In this document: positions 26,934 through 35,562 of the stretch, piece after piece
Layout: every line of letters begins with the position of its first letter
Position numbering within the stretch: the stretch's first letter is position 1
Assembly: GCF_005405105.1 (NCBI RefSeq)
Contig: NZ_BJDK01000004.1
Span: forward strand, 62,001 to 126,000
Length of the DNA stretch: 64,000 nucleotides
Source of the DNA: Lactiplantibacillus dongliensis
Lineage (GTDB): Bacteria; Bacillota; Bacilli; Lactobacillales; Lactobacillaceae
Direction: 5' to 3'
Notes under the pieces: generated by a model
What the model was told of the DNA's origin: nothing
What the model saw: the letters and a program-made list of their open reading frames with translations, nothing else
Database searches by the model: none
Position numbers and translations under genes: made by a program

Positions 26934-27650
26934 ATGCAAGAGGCAACATTTGGTGATAGTTTAAAAAAGATCCGACTTAGCAAGGGCGATTCTGTTCGTA
27001 AAGTTGCCCTCTACGCCGGTATCTCCGCTTCGTACTATTCCCAGATTGAAAACAACAAACGTCAGATTCCTAAACCAGCAACGCTACGTAAAATTGCGAC
27101 CGGCTTACATATCTCAGAAACTGAAATCTTCAAATTAGCCAACTTAATTCCAGCCGAGTCATCAGCCGCCAAACCAGTTATTCACGTCAGTGGGCTAAGG
27201 ATGCCAGCTGACGTCGATTTACCAGGACGCAAGCCGACTCAATCAGCCCAAGCTAATAAAATCGGCTTAACGAATTCACATCAACAGTTGCACTACCCAC
27301 TCAGCACCCACGTTAACACGCAACTACCACCTTGGCAGGCTCAAGCTGAAACGATCCAGTGGCTTAAAATCACGGATACCAATCTCGTGATGCTCGGGAT
27401 TTTAAAAAGTGACCTGGCCGTTATTAGTACCGCCGCGAAAGCTTGCCAACTCATCCCCGAGTCGCCTAAACTAATGGCATTCAACTTAACAACCGCCAAA
27501 ACGACCGTCCGTCAAACCTTGATAACGACCGATCAGCAGGTGATGCTGACCACCGGCTTACCAACCGAAAAGCCATTATTCTTGACCTTGACCGAATTTA
27601 AACACCAATTGGCCGGTGCGGTAATCAATCTCTACCGCGACCTTCACTAA
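26934..27650 (+). CDS. XRE regulator with degenerate LexA/S24-like C-terminal domain
   Basis: Protein of 238 residues. Residues 5-65 form a Cro/CI helix-turn-helix (VALYAGISASYYSQIENNKR). The C-terminal 110 residues resemble a phage-repressor S24 fold (LKSDLAVIS near the usual GD-x-V position, QVMLTTGLPTEKPLFLTL, HQLAGAVINLYRDL), but no G-D-S-M nucleophile motif is seen, so self-cleavage is unlikely. GGGGTG precedes the ATG at 26934; a GTG nine bases earlier overlaps it. The gene is divergent from the zinc-ribbon operon with a 300-bp shared region and is its natural candidate regulator. No other phage genes are present. Confidence 0.72.
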   Translation: MQEATFGDSLKKIRLSKGDSVRKVALYAGISASYYSQIENNKRQIPKPATLRKIATGLHISETEIFKLANLIPAESSAAKPVIHVSGLRMPADVDLPGRKPTQSAQANKIGLTNSHQQLHYPLSTHVNTQLPPWQAQAETIQWLKITDTNLVMLGILKSDLAVISTAAKACQLIPESPKLMAFNLTTAKTTVRQTLITTDQQVMLTTGLPTEKPLFLTLTEFKHQLAGAVINLYRDLH

Positions 27651-27700
27651 AAAACGCCCGTAGTCCTAGTCCTTAAGGAGACTAGTACTACGAGCGTTTT
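27650..27700 (+). terminator. Terminator after the XRE gene (shared with the convergent regulator)
   Basis: AAAACGCCCGTAGT and ACTACGAGCGTTTT pair, with CTAGTCC..GGAGACTAG inside. It has flanking A- and T-runs. Confidence 0.88.
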
Positions 27701-27712
27701 CATTTCATTTAG

Positions 27713-28609
27713 CTAAGCTTCCTTCGCCACTTGCAATGGCGCAATATGATAAGCCGCCATTTCTTTAATAATTGTTTGCGTTAATTTCGCGTTATGCGTC
27801 ACCAGGCTCAGCGCATAAGCCACATAATAATGGTCATGGGCTGACTGTACATCGTTTAAGACGACTTCATTGGCTGCCTTTTGCGCATATAAGCGATCCA
27901 GCAAGTACAATGACTGACTATCCTGGGCCTTTTGTAACGCCAAGTCAATCAACTCTAAGGCTTCTTGGGGGAAGTTGATTTTTGCGTACAATTGAGCCGC
28001 GGACGCATAAATCAAAATCTCGTTTTGTAGGTAATCATCGTCACCCATCGGCAAGGCCTGGGCGTCCATCGCATGTAGCGTGCCGACCGCTTGCTTCACG
28101 AAGATCTCCGCTTTATCATACGATTGCTTGCGCTCATATGCTAACCCAGTGCCTAGCGTTGCTAGAATGGCATACATATCATGGCTCGACTTAACGAATT
28201 GGTTGAGCAGCATGCCAAAGTTGAAGATGGCTTCATCAGGATTATTGTTGAGTTCCAATTGAATGTAGCCTTCATAATAGAAGTACTGCTTTTTATCATT
28301 CGTACTCCGTAACTGCTTAGGCCGAATCTTCTCAAACACGGCCGCCGCCGCTTCTAATTGTTCATGTCGAATTAAGCTATCAATTTTTTTGAACGTCCGA
28401 TATAACTGATCGTCATTTTCAATGATAACCTCTGATAATCGGATCCCCAAACGATTACAAATTTTCATCATAATCTTCATACTAGGAATTTTGCTTTTCT
28501 TTTCAATTAAGCTAATCGTGGCTTGCGTACAAATCCCCTCAGCGAGTTCTTTTTGTGACATGCCTTTGCGCTTCCGGAACTGCCGTACTTTTTCTCCCAA
28601 TATTCTCAT
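27713..28609 (-). CDS. XRE-TPR transcriptional regulator (PlcR/RNPP-like)
   Basis: Protein of 298 residues. Residues 5-62 are an HTH (MSQKELAEGICTQATISLIE). The rest is helical and reads like tetratricopeptide repeats (YFYYEGYIQLELNNNPDEAI, LATLGTGLAYERKQSYDKAE, YASAAQLYAKINFPQEALEL). This architecture is that of the RNPP peptide-sensing regulators (PlcR, PrgX, Rgg). Such regulators usually bind a short secreted peptide encoded next to them. No convincing peptide gene is visible here, so peptide sensing remains an inference. The upstream 420 bp hold two AT-rich inverted repeats. Confidence 0.8.
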   Translation of the reverse strand: MRILGEKVRQFRKRKGMSQKELAEGICTQATISLIEKKSKIPSMKIMMKICNRLGIRLSEVIIENDDQLYRTFKKIDSLIRHEQLEAAAAVFEKIRPKQLRSTNDKKQYFYYEGYIQLELNNNPDEAIFNFGMLLNQFVKSSHDMYAILATLGTGLAYERKQSYDKAEIFVKQAVGTLHAMDAQALPMGDDDYLQNEILIYASAAQLYAKINFPQEALELIDLALQKAQDSQSLYLLDRLYAQKAANEVVLNDVQSAHDHYYVAYALSLVTHNAKLTQTIIKEMAAYHIAPLQVAKEA

Positions 28610-29025
28610 GTTAAACCCCTCTTTTTTATTGCCTGTTAAACCTAACCGCTAACTTAATCACCGGTCGACCCGACCCCACTCGCAAGCCGACCGTCGCTTG
28701 TCACCTAATCAATCCTCTCAAAGATCAAAATAATCAGTTGTCAACTATCAAATTGGACAATACCAATTACGCATATTATTATATTCAGATAAAACATAAT
28801 ACGCAAGAAATAAGATTAATTCTTATTTAATATTAAGTTATATCATGGTTTATAGTTCAGGTCACTCATTAATTATCAAGTACCCCGATTAGTTATGCAA
28901 ACTAATTTAAGACCTGTAAGCTAAACCACTAGGGTCACTGAAATCAACCAAACCAAGGGTTCAAGCCAGTTGGTTCCCGTCAAGTAAAGCCACTTACGAA
29001 TCTAATTGCCGCCGCTTGCTCACGC
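28610..29025. other. Gene-free AT-rich region upstream of the XRE-TPR regulator
   Basis: No supported gene. Only very short frames without ribosome-binding sites occur, such as a 15-codon frame starting MVYSSGH at 28845 and a 9-codon frame starting MQTNLRP at 28897. It holds two inverted repeats, listed separately, and a minus-strand TTGACA. Confidence 0.6.
28768..28829. promoter_or_regulatory. Two AT-rich inverted repeats (possible operators)
   Basis: TTACGCATATTAT (28768-28780) and ATAATACGCAA (28796-28806) are near-complementary half-sites. About ten bases on, AAATAAGA-TTAA-TTCTTATTT forms a second palindrome. They lie about 160-220 bp upstream of the XRE-TPR regulator and may be its own or another regulator's binding sites. 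Confidence 0.5.
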
Positions 29026-29055
29026 AAAAAGGCACAACCAATAATTAGTTGTGCC
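29026..29055 (-). terminator. Terminator of the glycerophosphodiesterase gene
   Basis: On the minus strand GGCACAAC-TAATTATTG-GTTGTGCC is followed by five Ts, ten bases after the stop codon. Confidence 0.88.
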
Positions 29056-29065
29056 CCTCATAAAA

Positions 29066-30592
29066 TTATAATAAATTAAACAACCAGTTAATAAGTTGAA
29101 CAGTATAAACCTGACGTGTACGGGTCATTAATCGCCGCAATTGTCCCGGCTGATTAGTAATAATCCCGTCAACGCCCAGCACCGCTAACCGTTGCTGGGC
29201 CAACTTGCCATCTGGGGTCCAGACATAGACTGGCTTACGCTGGCGCGTCGCCGCTGCCAACTGTTCCCGCGTCAACGTTAAGGCTTGCAAGGAGTAAAAG
29301 TCGGCCGCATTGGCACTGAAGCTAGTTAGATTAAACGGTGTGATATAACCCACGCGTAATTGCGGATCATGCTGCTTTAAACGTGTCACCACTGCATAGT
29401 CTAAGGAGTGAACCTGACTTCCGGCTCGACGCAACGGTTGCGCATAAGCTTGACCAAACGGCGCCATTAAGTCTGCTGCCGGGCCGACCGCTTTAATTTC
29501 AACTAGTAATGGCTGGTGCAACTGGCGAGCGGCTCGCAGATACTGTTTAAACGTGCTTAATTGCCCGCGCTCGCCATTCTCCCATAGCGGCAGTCCAATT
29601 AACTGCTGTATCCGATAATCGCGAACGGGCCCTCGACGTTGGCTCAGATGACTTAGCGTTGGATCATGCATCACGACCCAATGCTTATCTAAGGTCGGTT
29701 GAATATCCATTTCGACCGCCGCCGGATGGGTGGCCTTAACCGTCCGTCTTAAAGCGCTCGTCGTGTTTTGGACGCCATTGTGGCCATCAACCCCACGATG
29801 CGCAATAATCGCTGGTGCGGTCGTTACCGTCCCACTGAGCCACCAACCTGCAAAGACTAGGCTAACTAACAATAATAGCCCGCTAACTAACCAAGCTGGC
29901 CGCTTACTGTTAGTTGGTCGCTGGATTGCCGTAGCCAGACCAGCTAATAGTAAAACGAGCAACTCCCACAACAATCCGGCTAAGACTAGCCAACTCGTTA
30001 GTTGACCAATCATCGGGTTTAACCGCTCAATACCAAATGTTAGGCCAACCCCGATTAACGCTGAGATCACCCAGCATCCTAGCCAGCGCAATAATTTAAT
30101 CAACTGCCAGACGACCTGCCAAAAGGACTGGTGCCAGCCAGCTAACCACCACCGGCGCCAACTCGTCGGCTGTTTGAACTGCTGCCAAGTACTCGGTAAC
30201 CATTTAAAGCTGCTTAACCAGAGTAACCCCCAGATGACCCCAACAGTCGGCCCCCATTGATAACGGGTCGTAAAGATGGCGTTCTGCAGTGGCGCCGATA
30301 ACGTTAGTCCAGCTTGCAAGGTCGCCGTATAGCCACCCCAGCCGAATGGTAACCAAATGAGTCCTAACACTAGTTGTAGGCTCCAAATCAACCAGAACGA
30401 GCGATTGAATCGCCAACGGGTTACACTTAACGGCAAGCAGAGACTCAGCAGACCCAAGCCGACTAATGCCGACCAACCACCGAAAGCCACCCCGACAACT
30501 TTGACCAACAATGCTAGGCATACTAAAGCTAGCCACGGTCCTGTCAGTTGCCATTGTCCCCGCATTAAAATCTGCCAATACCGTTGCATCAA
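29066..30592 (-). CDS. Membrane-domain glycerophosphodiester phosphodiesterase
   Basis: Hydrolyses glycerophosphodiesters, or possibly glycerophosphate polymers such as teichoic acid, to glycerol-3-phosphate. The 508 residues comprise an N-terminal Trp/Leu-rich membrane domain of about 250 residues with seven or so hydrophobic segments, then a GDPD domain: IIAHRGVDGHNGVQNTTSAL, VEMDIQPTLDKHWVVMHDPT, LVEIKAVGP and DGIITNQPG. The catalytic His-Arg, the Glu-x-Asp metal ligands and the His-Asp pair are present. Given the topology, the catalytic domain probably faces the outside. It is transcribed alone between the region upstream of the XRE-TPR regulator and ddl. Confidence 0.9.
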   Translation of the reverse strand: MMQRYWQILMRGQWQLTGPWLALVCLALLVKVVGVAFGGWSALVGLGLLSLCLPLSVTRWRFNRSFWLIWSLQLVLGLIWLPFGWGGYTATLQAGLTLSAPLQNAIFTTRYQWGPTVGVIWGLLWLSSFKWLPSTWQQFKQPTSWRRWWLAGWHQSFWQVVWQLIKLLRWLGCWVISALIGVGLTFGIERLNPMIGQLTSWLVLAGLLWELLVLLLAGLATAIQRPTNSKRPAWLVSGLLLLVSLVFAGWWLSGTVTTAPAIIAHRGVDGHNGVQNTTSALRRTVKATHPAAVEMDIQPTLDKHWVVMHDPTLSHLSQRRGPVRDYRIQQLIGLPLWENGERGQLSTFKQYLRAARQLHQPLLVEIKAVGPAADLMAPFGQAYAQPLRRAGSQVHSLDYAVVTRLKQHDPQLRVGYITPFNLTSFSANAADFYSLQALTLTREQLAAATRQRKPVYVWTPDGKLAQQRLAVLGVDGIITNQPGQLRRLMTRTRQVYTVQLINWLFNLL

Positions 30593-30657
30593 TCTGCCTC
30601 CTCAAAATACGTTTCAATAGCTATTATATCGGAAATACCCACCGACTTAAAATCGAC

Positions 30658-30691
30658 AAAAAAGCGGTGCAGATAGCTAACTATCCACACC
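30658..30691 (-). terminator. ddl terminator
   Basis: On the minus strand GGTGTGGATAG-TTAG-CTATCTGCACC, followed by GC and six Ts. Confidence 0.85.
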
Positions 30692-30710
30692 ACTACTAAA
30701 CAATGCCTAA

Positions 30711-31823
30711 CTATTCAGCGTCCAACGCCACAAAATCATAATGAATGGCGGTTTGCCGCTTATATTCATCAAAGCCTAATTCGATCAACTTATCAATCAA
30801 ATCAGAATAGCCAATCCCTGAAACTTCCCAGAGTTTTGGATAAAGACTGATATTGGTAAACCCAGGCAACGTATTAATTTCACCCAAATAAGGTTCGCCA
30901 TCTTCCGAAACTAAGAAGTCGACCCGTGCCATGCCTTTTAAGCCGAGTGCTTTAAAAGCACCCAGTGACATGTTTTGAATCCGTTTCGTTAAGTCCGCTG
31001 GTAATTCCACTGGCAATTCAAATGAAACGCCACTAGCATCAACGAACTTGTTGTTGTAGTCATAAAAGGTATCTGACTTCGGTACATCGATGGCCCCTAG
31101 CTTCGAAGCTTTAGCGTCTTCGTTCCCTAAGATCGAACATTCGACTTCCCGCGGATTGTCGATGGATTCTTCAACTAAGATCTTAAAATCATACTTGAAA
31201 GCATCGGCTAACCCATCTAAATAGTCCTGTTCGTTTTCAGCCTTGTGAATCCCGACTGATGAGCCTTGGTTCGCCGGCTTGATGAATAAGTGCGGCCCAA
31301 CTTGTTCACTAACAGACGCATAGGTCATCTGATCACGGTTTTCTGGTGTGACAACGACGTACTTCGTGTTTTGAATATGATGATGCGTCAAAATTTGTTT
31401 GGTTATATCCTTATCAAAACTAGCAGCGGAGGCTAAAACCCCACTCCCAACGTAAGGCTTCTTAAGTAGCTTAAACAAGCCTTGTAACGTCCCATCTTCA
31501 CCTAAATTCCCATGCACGACTGGATAGAAAATATCAATATCCTTAGCGTGGGCTAAGTTCTTGATTGGCGCCAATGGATCACGCATATCGATGGTCGGCA
31601 TGACTTCGGCGACGACTTGATCTTCAGGTTCCCCCGCAAAAATGCGTTGGGTCGTAGCGTTATCTAATACTACCCCGTCTTTAGTCAACAAGAATAAGTC
31701 AACGTCATATTTACTTTTGTCCATGGCATCATAAATGTTGTGTGCTGAACGCTTTGAAACATCATGTTCCGAAGAATTCCCGCCAAACAACAAGCCAACG
31801 TGGATCTTTTTTTGTGTCTCCAT
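30711..31823 (-). CDS. ddl: D-alanine-D-lactate type ligase (Ddl)
   Basis: ATP-grasp ligase that builds the terminal dipeptide or depsipeptide of the peptidoglycan precursor. It has 370 residues when started at METQKKIHVG (31823), which has AGGA ten bases upstream; a start 12 bases earlier lacks a ribosome-binding site. Motifs: FGGNSSEHDVS, HGNLGEDG, KPANQGSSVG, MARVDFLV and GEINTLPGFT. At the specificity position the sequence is YDYNNKF with Phe260. D-Ala-D-Ala ligases have Tyr here, while depsipeptide ligases of Leuconostoc and vancomycin-resistant lactobacilli have Phe. D-Ala-D-Lac ends, and hence intrinsic vancomycin resistance, are therefore expected. Confidence 0.95.
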   Translation of the reverse strand: METQKKIHVGLLFGGNSSEHDVSKRSAHNIYDAMDKSKYDVDLFLLTKDGVVLDNATTQRIFAGEPEDQVVAEVMPTIDMRDPLAPIKNLAHAKDIDIFYPVVHGNLGEDGTLQGLFKLLKKPYVGSGVLASAASFDKDITKQILTHHHIQNTKYVVVTPENRDQMTYASVSEQVGPHLFIKPANQGSSVGIHKAENEQDYLDGLADAFKYDFKILVEESIDNPREVECSILGNEDAKASKLGAIDVPKSDTFYDYNNKFVDASGVSFELPVELPADLTKRIQNMSLGAFKALGLKGMARVDFLVSEDGEPYLGEINTLPGFTNISLYPKLWEVSGIGYSDLIDKLIELGFDEYKRQTAIHYDFVALDAE

Positions 31824-31924
31824 TATTAAGTTCATCCTATCAAGATTTATTTCATATTACGGCTTATCTAATTCTACAATATCTCATCACAATTGGAAAC
31901 ATTTTTGCAATCTTGGTAACGCTT

Positions 31925-32953
31925 TTATCCATTAAATGGCGCGGTTAAGACTAATTTTCCAAGCATTTGGCCAGTTTCCACAATCTCATGAGCTTGTTTT
32001 AAGGTCTGCGCACTAATTCCGGTTAACACCCGTTGTGTGGTTGGTTTGATAATCCCGGCATCCGCTAACGCCGCGACCCGGGCCAACATCATTCCTTGAG
32101 TCGCCATCTCTGAGAGTTGATAATTAGCTTTAGTGAACATGAATTCCCAAGCAAAGTTCAAACTCTTCGGCTTTAACAAGTCCATCGGCAAGGGCTTGGC
32201 ATTAGTCACCACCGCTGCAATCGTACTTAACGGCCGCATCAATGGTACAACTAACGGTAGATACAAATCAGTCGAATGTAGCAGTAACGCACTATCGACT
32301 TGCTTTATTCCCGCATCGGCCAGTTGGGTTCCTAAATCATCATGATAATCCAAGACAATATCGGCACCCAGATTCTTGACCCACGTCGTTGTTTCCGGAC
32401 GGCCAGCCGTGGTCACGACCGTTAACCCCGCCCACTTAGCCAGCTGAATCGCAATCGAGCCGACGCCACCAGCACCATTGACAATTAACACGCTATGGCC
32501 ACAGTTCGCATCTTTTTCAGGCGTCCAGCCTAACTTTTCGAACAACCCTTCCCAAGCCGTCAAAGCAGTTAGTGGCAGTCCAGCTGATTCAGTGGCCGCC
32601 CACTTTTTCGGTGCTAAGGCGACTAAGCGTTCATCGACCAACTGGTACTGCGCATCACTACCGGGCCGATCCACTGCGCCAGCATAATAGACGATATCAT
32701 CCGTCATCACACTCGTCACCCGTTCACCAACCGCCAACACTTGCCCGACTGCATCAAAGCCCAGAATCCGCGGTGTCGCTGTTTTCGCTTGAACCTGGCG
32801 CTGCTTGGTATCAATGGGATTGACTGAAACCGCTTGAACAGCGACTAAGATATCGCGTCCCGTTGGTTGGGGCACCTTAACGGTTAAGTCTTGCAACGCC
32901 TGTGGCTCGCTAAGTGGTAAGCCTTGATATAATCCGACTGCTTTTGCTTCCAT
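31925..32953 (-). CDS. Zinc-type alcohol dehydrogenase / quinone oxidoreductase family protein
   Basis: MDR-superfamily NAD(P)H oxidoreductase of 342 residues: a GroES-like N-terminal domain (DILVAVQAVSVNPIDTKQRQ, ILGFDAVGQVLAVG) and a Rossmann domain with VLIVNGAGGVGSIAIQLAKWAGL. The catalytic-zinc cysteine is absent from the N-terminal domain, which fits the zinc-independent quinone-reductase (ZADH) branch. The substrate cannot be told. It lies 20 bp downstream of a DUF2785 gene and probably shares its transcript. Confidence 0.88.
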   Translation of the reverse strand: MEAKAVGLYQGLPLSEPQALQDLTVKVPQPTGRDILVAVQAVSVNPIDTKQRQVQAKTATPRILGFDAVGQVLAVGERVTSVMTDDIVYYAGAVDRPGSDAQYQLVDERLVALAPKKWAATESAGLPLTALTAWEGLFEKLGWTPEKDANCGHSVLIVNGAGGVGSIAIQLAKWAGLTVVTTAGRPETTTWVKNLGADIVLDYHDDLGTQLADAGIKQVDSALLLHSTDLYLPLVVPLMRPLSTIAAVVTNAKPLPMDLLKPKSLNFAWEFMFTKANYQLSEMATQGMMLARVAALADAGIIKPTTQRVLTGISAQTLKQAHEIVETGQMLGKLVLTAPFNG

Positions 32954-32973
32954 CCTAAAAAACTTCCCTTCGC

Positions 32974-33948
32974 CTAACCTAAAAATTCTAATTCTTCATC
33001 CAAGTAATCTGAAACAACGGTTGGAAAATCATCATGTAACGCCATCGCTTCTAATAACCGATTCCGATTAAAGATCCGGGTCCACATCAGGGAAGAATCG
33101 GGCGCTGGCTGCATGACGAGATCCTGATGCCAGTTTTTAAAGGCCATCAACAAGTAATCCGTATACAGCTCATCTTTACTCGTAATCATCGCTAAATAAC
33201 TGGATAAGCGTTCCGGTTCTCCAAAGATCAGCGGCGTAGACAGACGTTCGTAACACTCAATCAAGGTTGCTAACATCATCAGTTTATCGGCCCGCGCCAA
33301 CCGTGGCTCTTCACCAAGCTCGTCTAATAAATTGCTGACATGGGTATAGGCATGCGCCCAGCCATGGTCAGCGACGTAACCGCGGGTATCTTTTTCCATC
33401 ACTAAATAAGCACACACTTGCTGTACCAATTGTTCCAAGCGCGCCGTCGTCATAAAGTGAAAGCCCGCGTGATCCGCATAAACTAACACCGATAAGATTA
33501 AGATTGAAAATGACCGTTTAAAGACAGCATCGTTCTCCGGTTCATCAATGTGGTCAAATAATTGGTCATCTTGAATCAAAGTATCAAAAATCAGACCAAG
33601 TTGATCTTCACTTAATAATTGTTGTTGTAACGCTTCATTTAATAAATAATAAACGCCATGGTCCCGAATATCGGGATCAAGCGACCCAATGTGGGCTAAT
33701 AATTGCTTAATCTGTTCGTCAGTTACCGTGGTTACTGAACCGGCTTGAAAGCCATCCCGTAACCCTTTCACTAACGCTTGGACCTCCCCATCCGGCACAT
33801 CGATGACCGTACTGGCGGGTACCCGGGCTTGCTGATCAATCAAATAGCCAATCCGCTGTGGCAATGATTGGTAGAGGTCACCGGCTCGCAAATGCTGGCG
33901 TAACGTCAACACGTCTGCTTTTAAAGTTGTTAATTTTTGTTTATCCAT
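32974..33948 (-). CDS. DUF2785 domain protein
   Basis: Soluble, mostly helical protein of 324 residues. The family signature DPDIRDHGVYYLLNEALQQ lies near residue 93, and GYVADHGWAHAYTHVSNLLDEL near 195; the conserved His-containing helices suggest a HEAT-like or metal-binding fold. No function is established. It precedes the oxidoreductase gene with a 20-bp gap. Confidence 0.82.
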   Translation of the reverse strand: MDKQKLTTLKADVLTLRQHLRAGDLYQSLPQRIGYLIDQQARVPASTVIDVPDGEVQALVKGLRDGFQAGSVTTVTDEQIKQLLAHIGSLDPDIRDHGVYYLLNEALQQQLLSEDQLGLIFDTLIQDDQLFDHIDEPENDAVFKRSFSILILSVLVYADHAGFHFMTTARLEQLVQQVCAYLVMEKDTRGYVADHGWAHAYTHVSNLLDELGEEPRLARADKLMMLATLIECYERLSTPLIFGEPERLSSYLAMITSKDELYTDYLLMAFKNWHQDLVMQPAPDSSLMWTRIFNRNRLLEAMALHDDFPTVVSDYLDEELEFLG

Positions 33949-34088
33949 ACGTGACTCCTATTGCTCAATTTAATCTCTATTTTAGCATGCTTAGCCTGAC
34001 TTTCACATTGCTTACACACTCAACCAACGCAAAAAAACGGCGCCTGGCAAGCATTGGTCGCTCCCCAAGCGTCGATCTAGATTATTAT

Positions 34089-35024
34089 TTAATTTTTAAC
34101 TGGTTGTGGTAAGACATCCACATTCTTCTTAATAAACTTAGCTGAAGCCGTCAACGCGGTCTTTTCTGCCGCCGTTAAATCCAAATGAATCAACTGTTCA
34201 ATCCCGTTTTTACCAATCACCGCTGGCATCCCAACGTACGTGCCATATTCAGGATCAAACGCCGAGACTGGGCAAGCGAGTTGTGCATCGGCACTAACCG
34301 CTTCGGCTAACCGGACCCCACAGGTGGCAATTGCAAAGTTGGTATAGCCCTTCCCGGCCATAACCGCAAATGCGCCTTGGCGAGCGTCTTCTTCTAATTG
34401 ATCGAGATCCAAGTTTTGCTTAGCTTGGAAGTTCGCAATCGGTTCCCCATTGACCCGCACTGTTGACCAGGCCACGAATTGAGAGTTACCATGTTCGCCA
34501 TAAACATAACCGTGCACATTTTTACCATTCGTTCCTAATGCTTGGCCAACGTACTTTTGCATCCGGGCCGTATCCAAGAACGTCCCGGTCCCAAAGACCC
34601 GGTTGTGTGGGAAACCAGTTAAGCGTTGTAAATAATCGGTCATGACATCGCAAGGATTCATAATATCAATTAAAATCCCCTTGAAACCAGAAGCCACAAT
34701 CTTCGGCGCAATATCACGCACGATTGCCTGGTTAGAATCATATTCCCCAAACCGACCTTTGGAACTAGTCATATCAATCGCCTTAATATTGCCAGAAGCG
34801 ACGATCAAGACTTCGGCATCGGCCAAAGCAGCATAGTCATTTAAAACAATTTTAGTGGTTGAGGCTAAGCGTGCCGACGCATCCTCCAGATCAATCTTCT
34901 GAGCTTGCGCCAAGGCTTCATTATGATCAATCAATACCAATTCATCGACCGTTCCTTGTTGAACTAACGTATACGCGACTGTCGCGCCCACTTGGCCTAA
35001 GCCAATCACACCATATTTACGCAT
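34089..35024 (-). CDS. hicD: L-2-hydroxyisocaproate dehydrogenase (LDH/MDH superfamily)
   Basis: NAD-dependent reduction of branched 2-oxo acids, such as 2-oxoisocaproate from leucine, to L-2-hydroxy acids. It has 311 residues from MRKYGVIGLGQVGATVAY. The start at 35024 has GGAG nine bases upstream; an in-frame ATG 15 bases earlier overlaps that site. The motifs GTGTFLDTARMQ and GEHGNSQFVAWSTVRV match L-HicDH of Weissella confusa from memory better than L-lactate dehydrogenase, including VASGNIK in place of AG. Catalytic Arg and His are in the DTARMQ and GEHGNS blocks. It is transcribed alone downstream of repeats B3/B4. Confidence 0.85.
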   Translation of the reverse strand: MRKYGVIGLGQVGATVAYTLVQQGTVDELVLIDHNEALAQAQKIDLEDASARLASTTKIVLNDYAALADAEVLIVASGNIKAIDMTSSKGRFGEYDSNQAIVRDIAPKIVASGFKGILIDIMNPCDVMTDYLQRLTGFPHNRVFGTGTFLDTARMQKYVGQALGTNGKNVHGYVYGEHGNSQFVAWSTVRVNGEPIANFQAKQNLDLDQLEEDARQGAFAVMAGKGYTNFAIATCGVRLAEAVSADAQLACPVSAFDPEYGTYVGMPAVIGKNGIEQLIHLDLTAAEKTALTASAKFIKKNVDVLPQPVKN

Positions 35025-35090
35025 GCTTACTAACTCCATTCTGAGATGTATTTAATCAGTCCGTTTTAAATGAGTCGTTGCTTGTCGCCG

Positions 35091-35232
35091 ACCGGTTGGC
35101 CCCAGCAATGCTGGAACGTGGTGGGCACGTTTTTGAGCCAAAGTACGGTCTCAAAAGCCGGCCTTGACCTAACCTGAGCAACCCACTCAGCTAAGGTCAA
35201 TTTCACCACTGAGCATTGCTGGGACCGCCCTC
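35091..35232 (-). repeat. Family B cloverleaf repeat, copy B3
   Basis: Outer stem CCCAGCAATGCT with AGCATTGCTGGG; arms TTTTGAGCC..GGTCTCAAAA and TTGACC..GCTAAGGTCAA. It forms an inverted pair with B4. Confidence 0.9.
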
Positions 35233-35269
35233 ACGGCTAAAAATCAATTGATTCTTAACTAGCCGTGAG
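35230..35269. repeat. Hairpin linking repeats B3 and B4
   Basis: CTCACGGCTA (35230-35239) and TAGCCGTGAG (35260-35269) form a perfect 10-bp stem exactly between the two inverted B copies. Confidence 0.75.
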
Positions 35270-35404
35270 GTCATCGAAAAAAATACTCAGCCGTGTCGTT
35301 GGTCTTGGTACGGTGGTCTACCGGACCTAGACCAAGGTCAGTTTTGAAGACCGCTGTTTGGCTTCAAAATGACCCACCGCGTTCCAGTATTTTTTTCGAT
35401 GACC
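35269..35404 (+). repeat. Family B cloverleaf repeat, copy B4
   Basis: The outer stem is a perfect 19-bp match: GGTCATCGAAAAAAATACT (35269-35287) and its complement (35386-35404). Inner arms are TTGGTCTTGGT..ACCAAG and TTTTGAAGACC..GGCTTCAAAA. The outer stem shares no sequence with the other copies. Confidence 0.9.
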
Positions 35405-35512
35405 GGTAGGCGAAAAACAACCATCCAATCCCACTGATTTAACCCTCAATAGCGTACCTTGCAACTGCTACAAAGTCAAGCAGGGCGCGGTCTCATTAGA
35501 TTTTAATGTATT

Positions 35513-35544
35513 AAAAAAGCCAGCCATAAATCTGGCTGACTTTT
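35513..35544 (-). terminator. metNIQ operon terminator
   Basis: On the minus strand AAAAGTCAGCCAG-ATTTATGG-CTGGCTTTTTT, shortly after the metQ stop. Confidence 0.85.
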
Positions 35545-35562
35545 ATAAATGATAATCAGTTA

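Noticed and set aside
26934-27650. Prophage remnant suggested by the CI-like regulator
   Set aside because: No integrase, structural or lysis genes or att-like repeats are present nearby.
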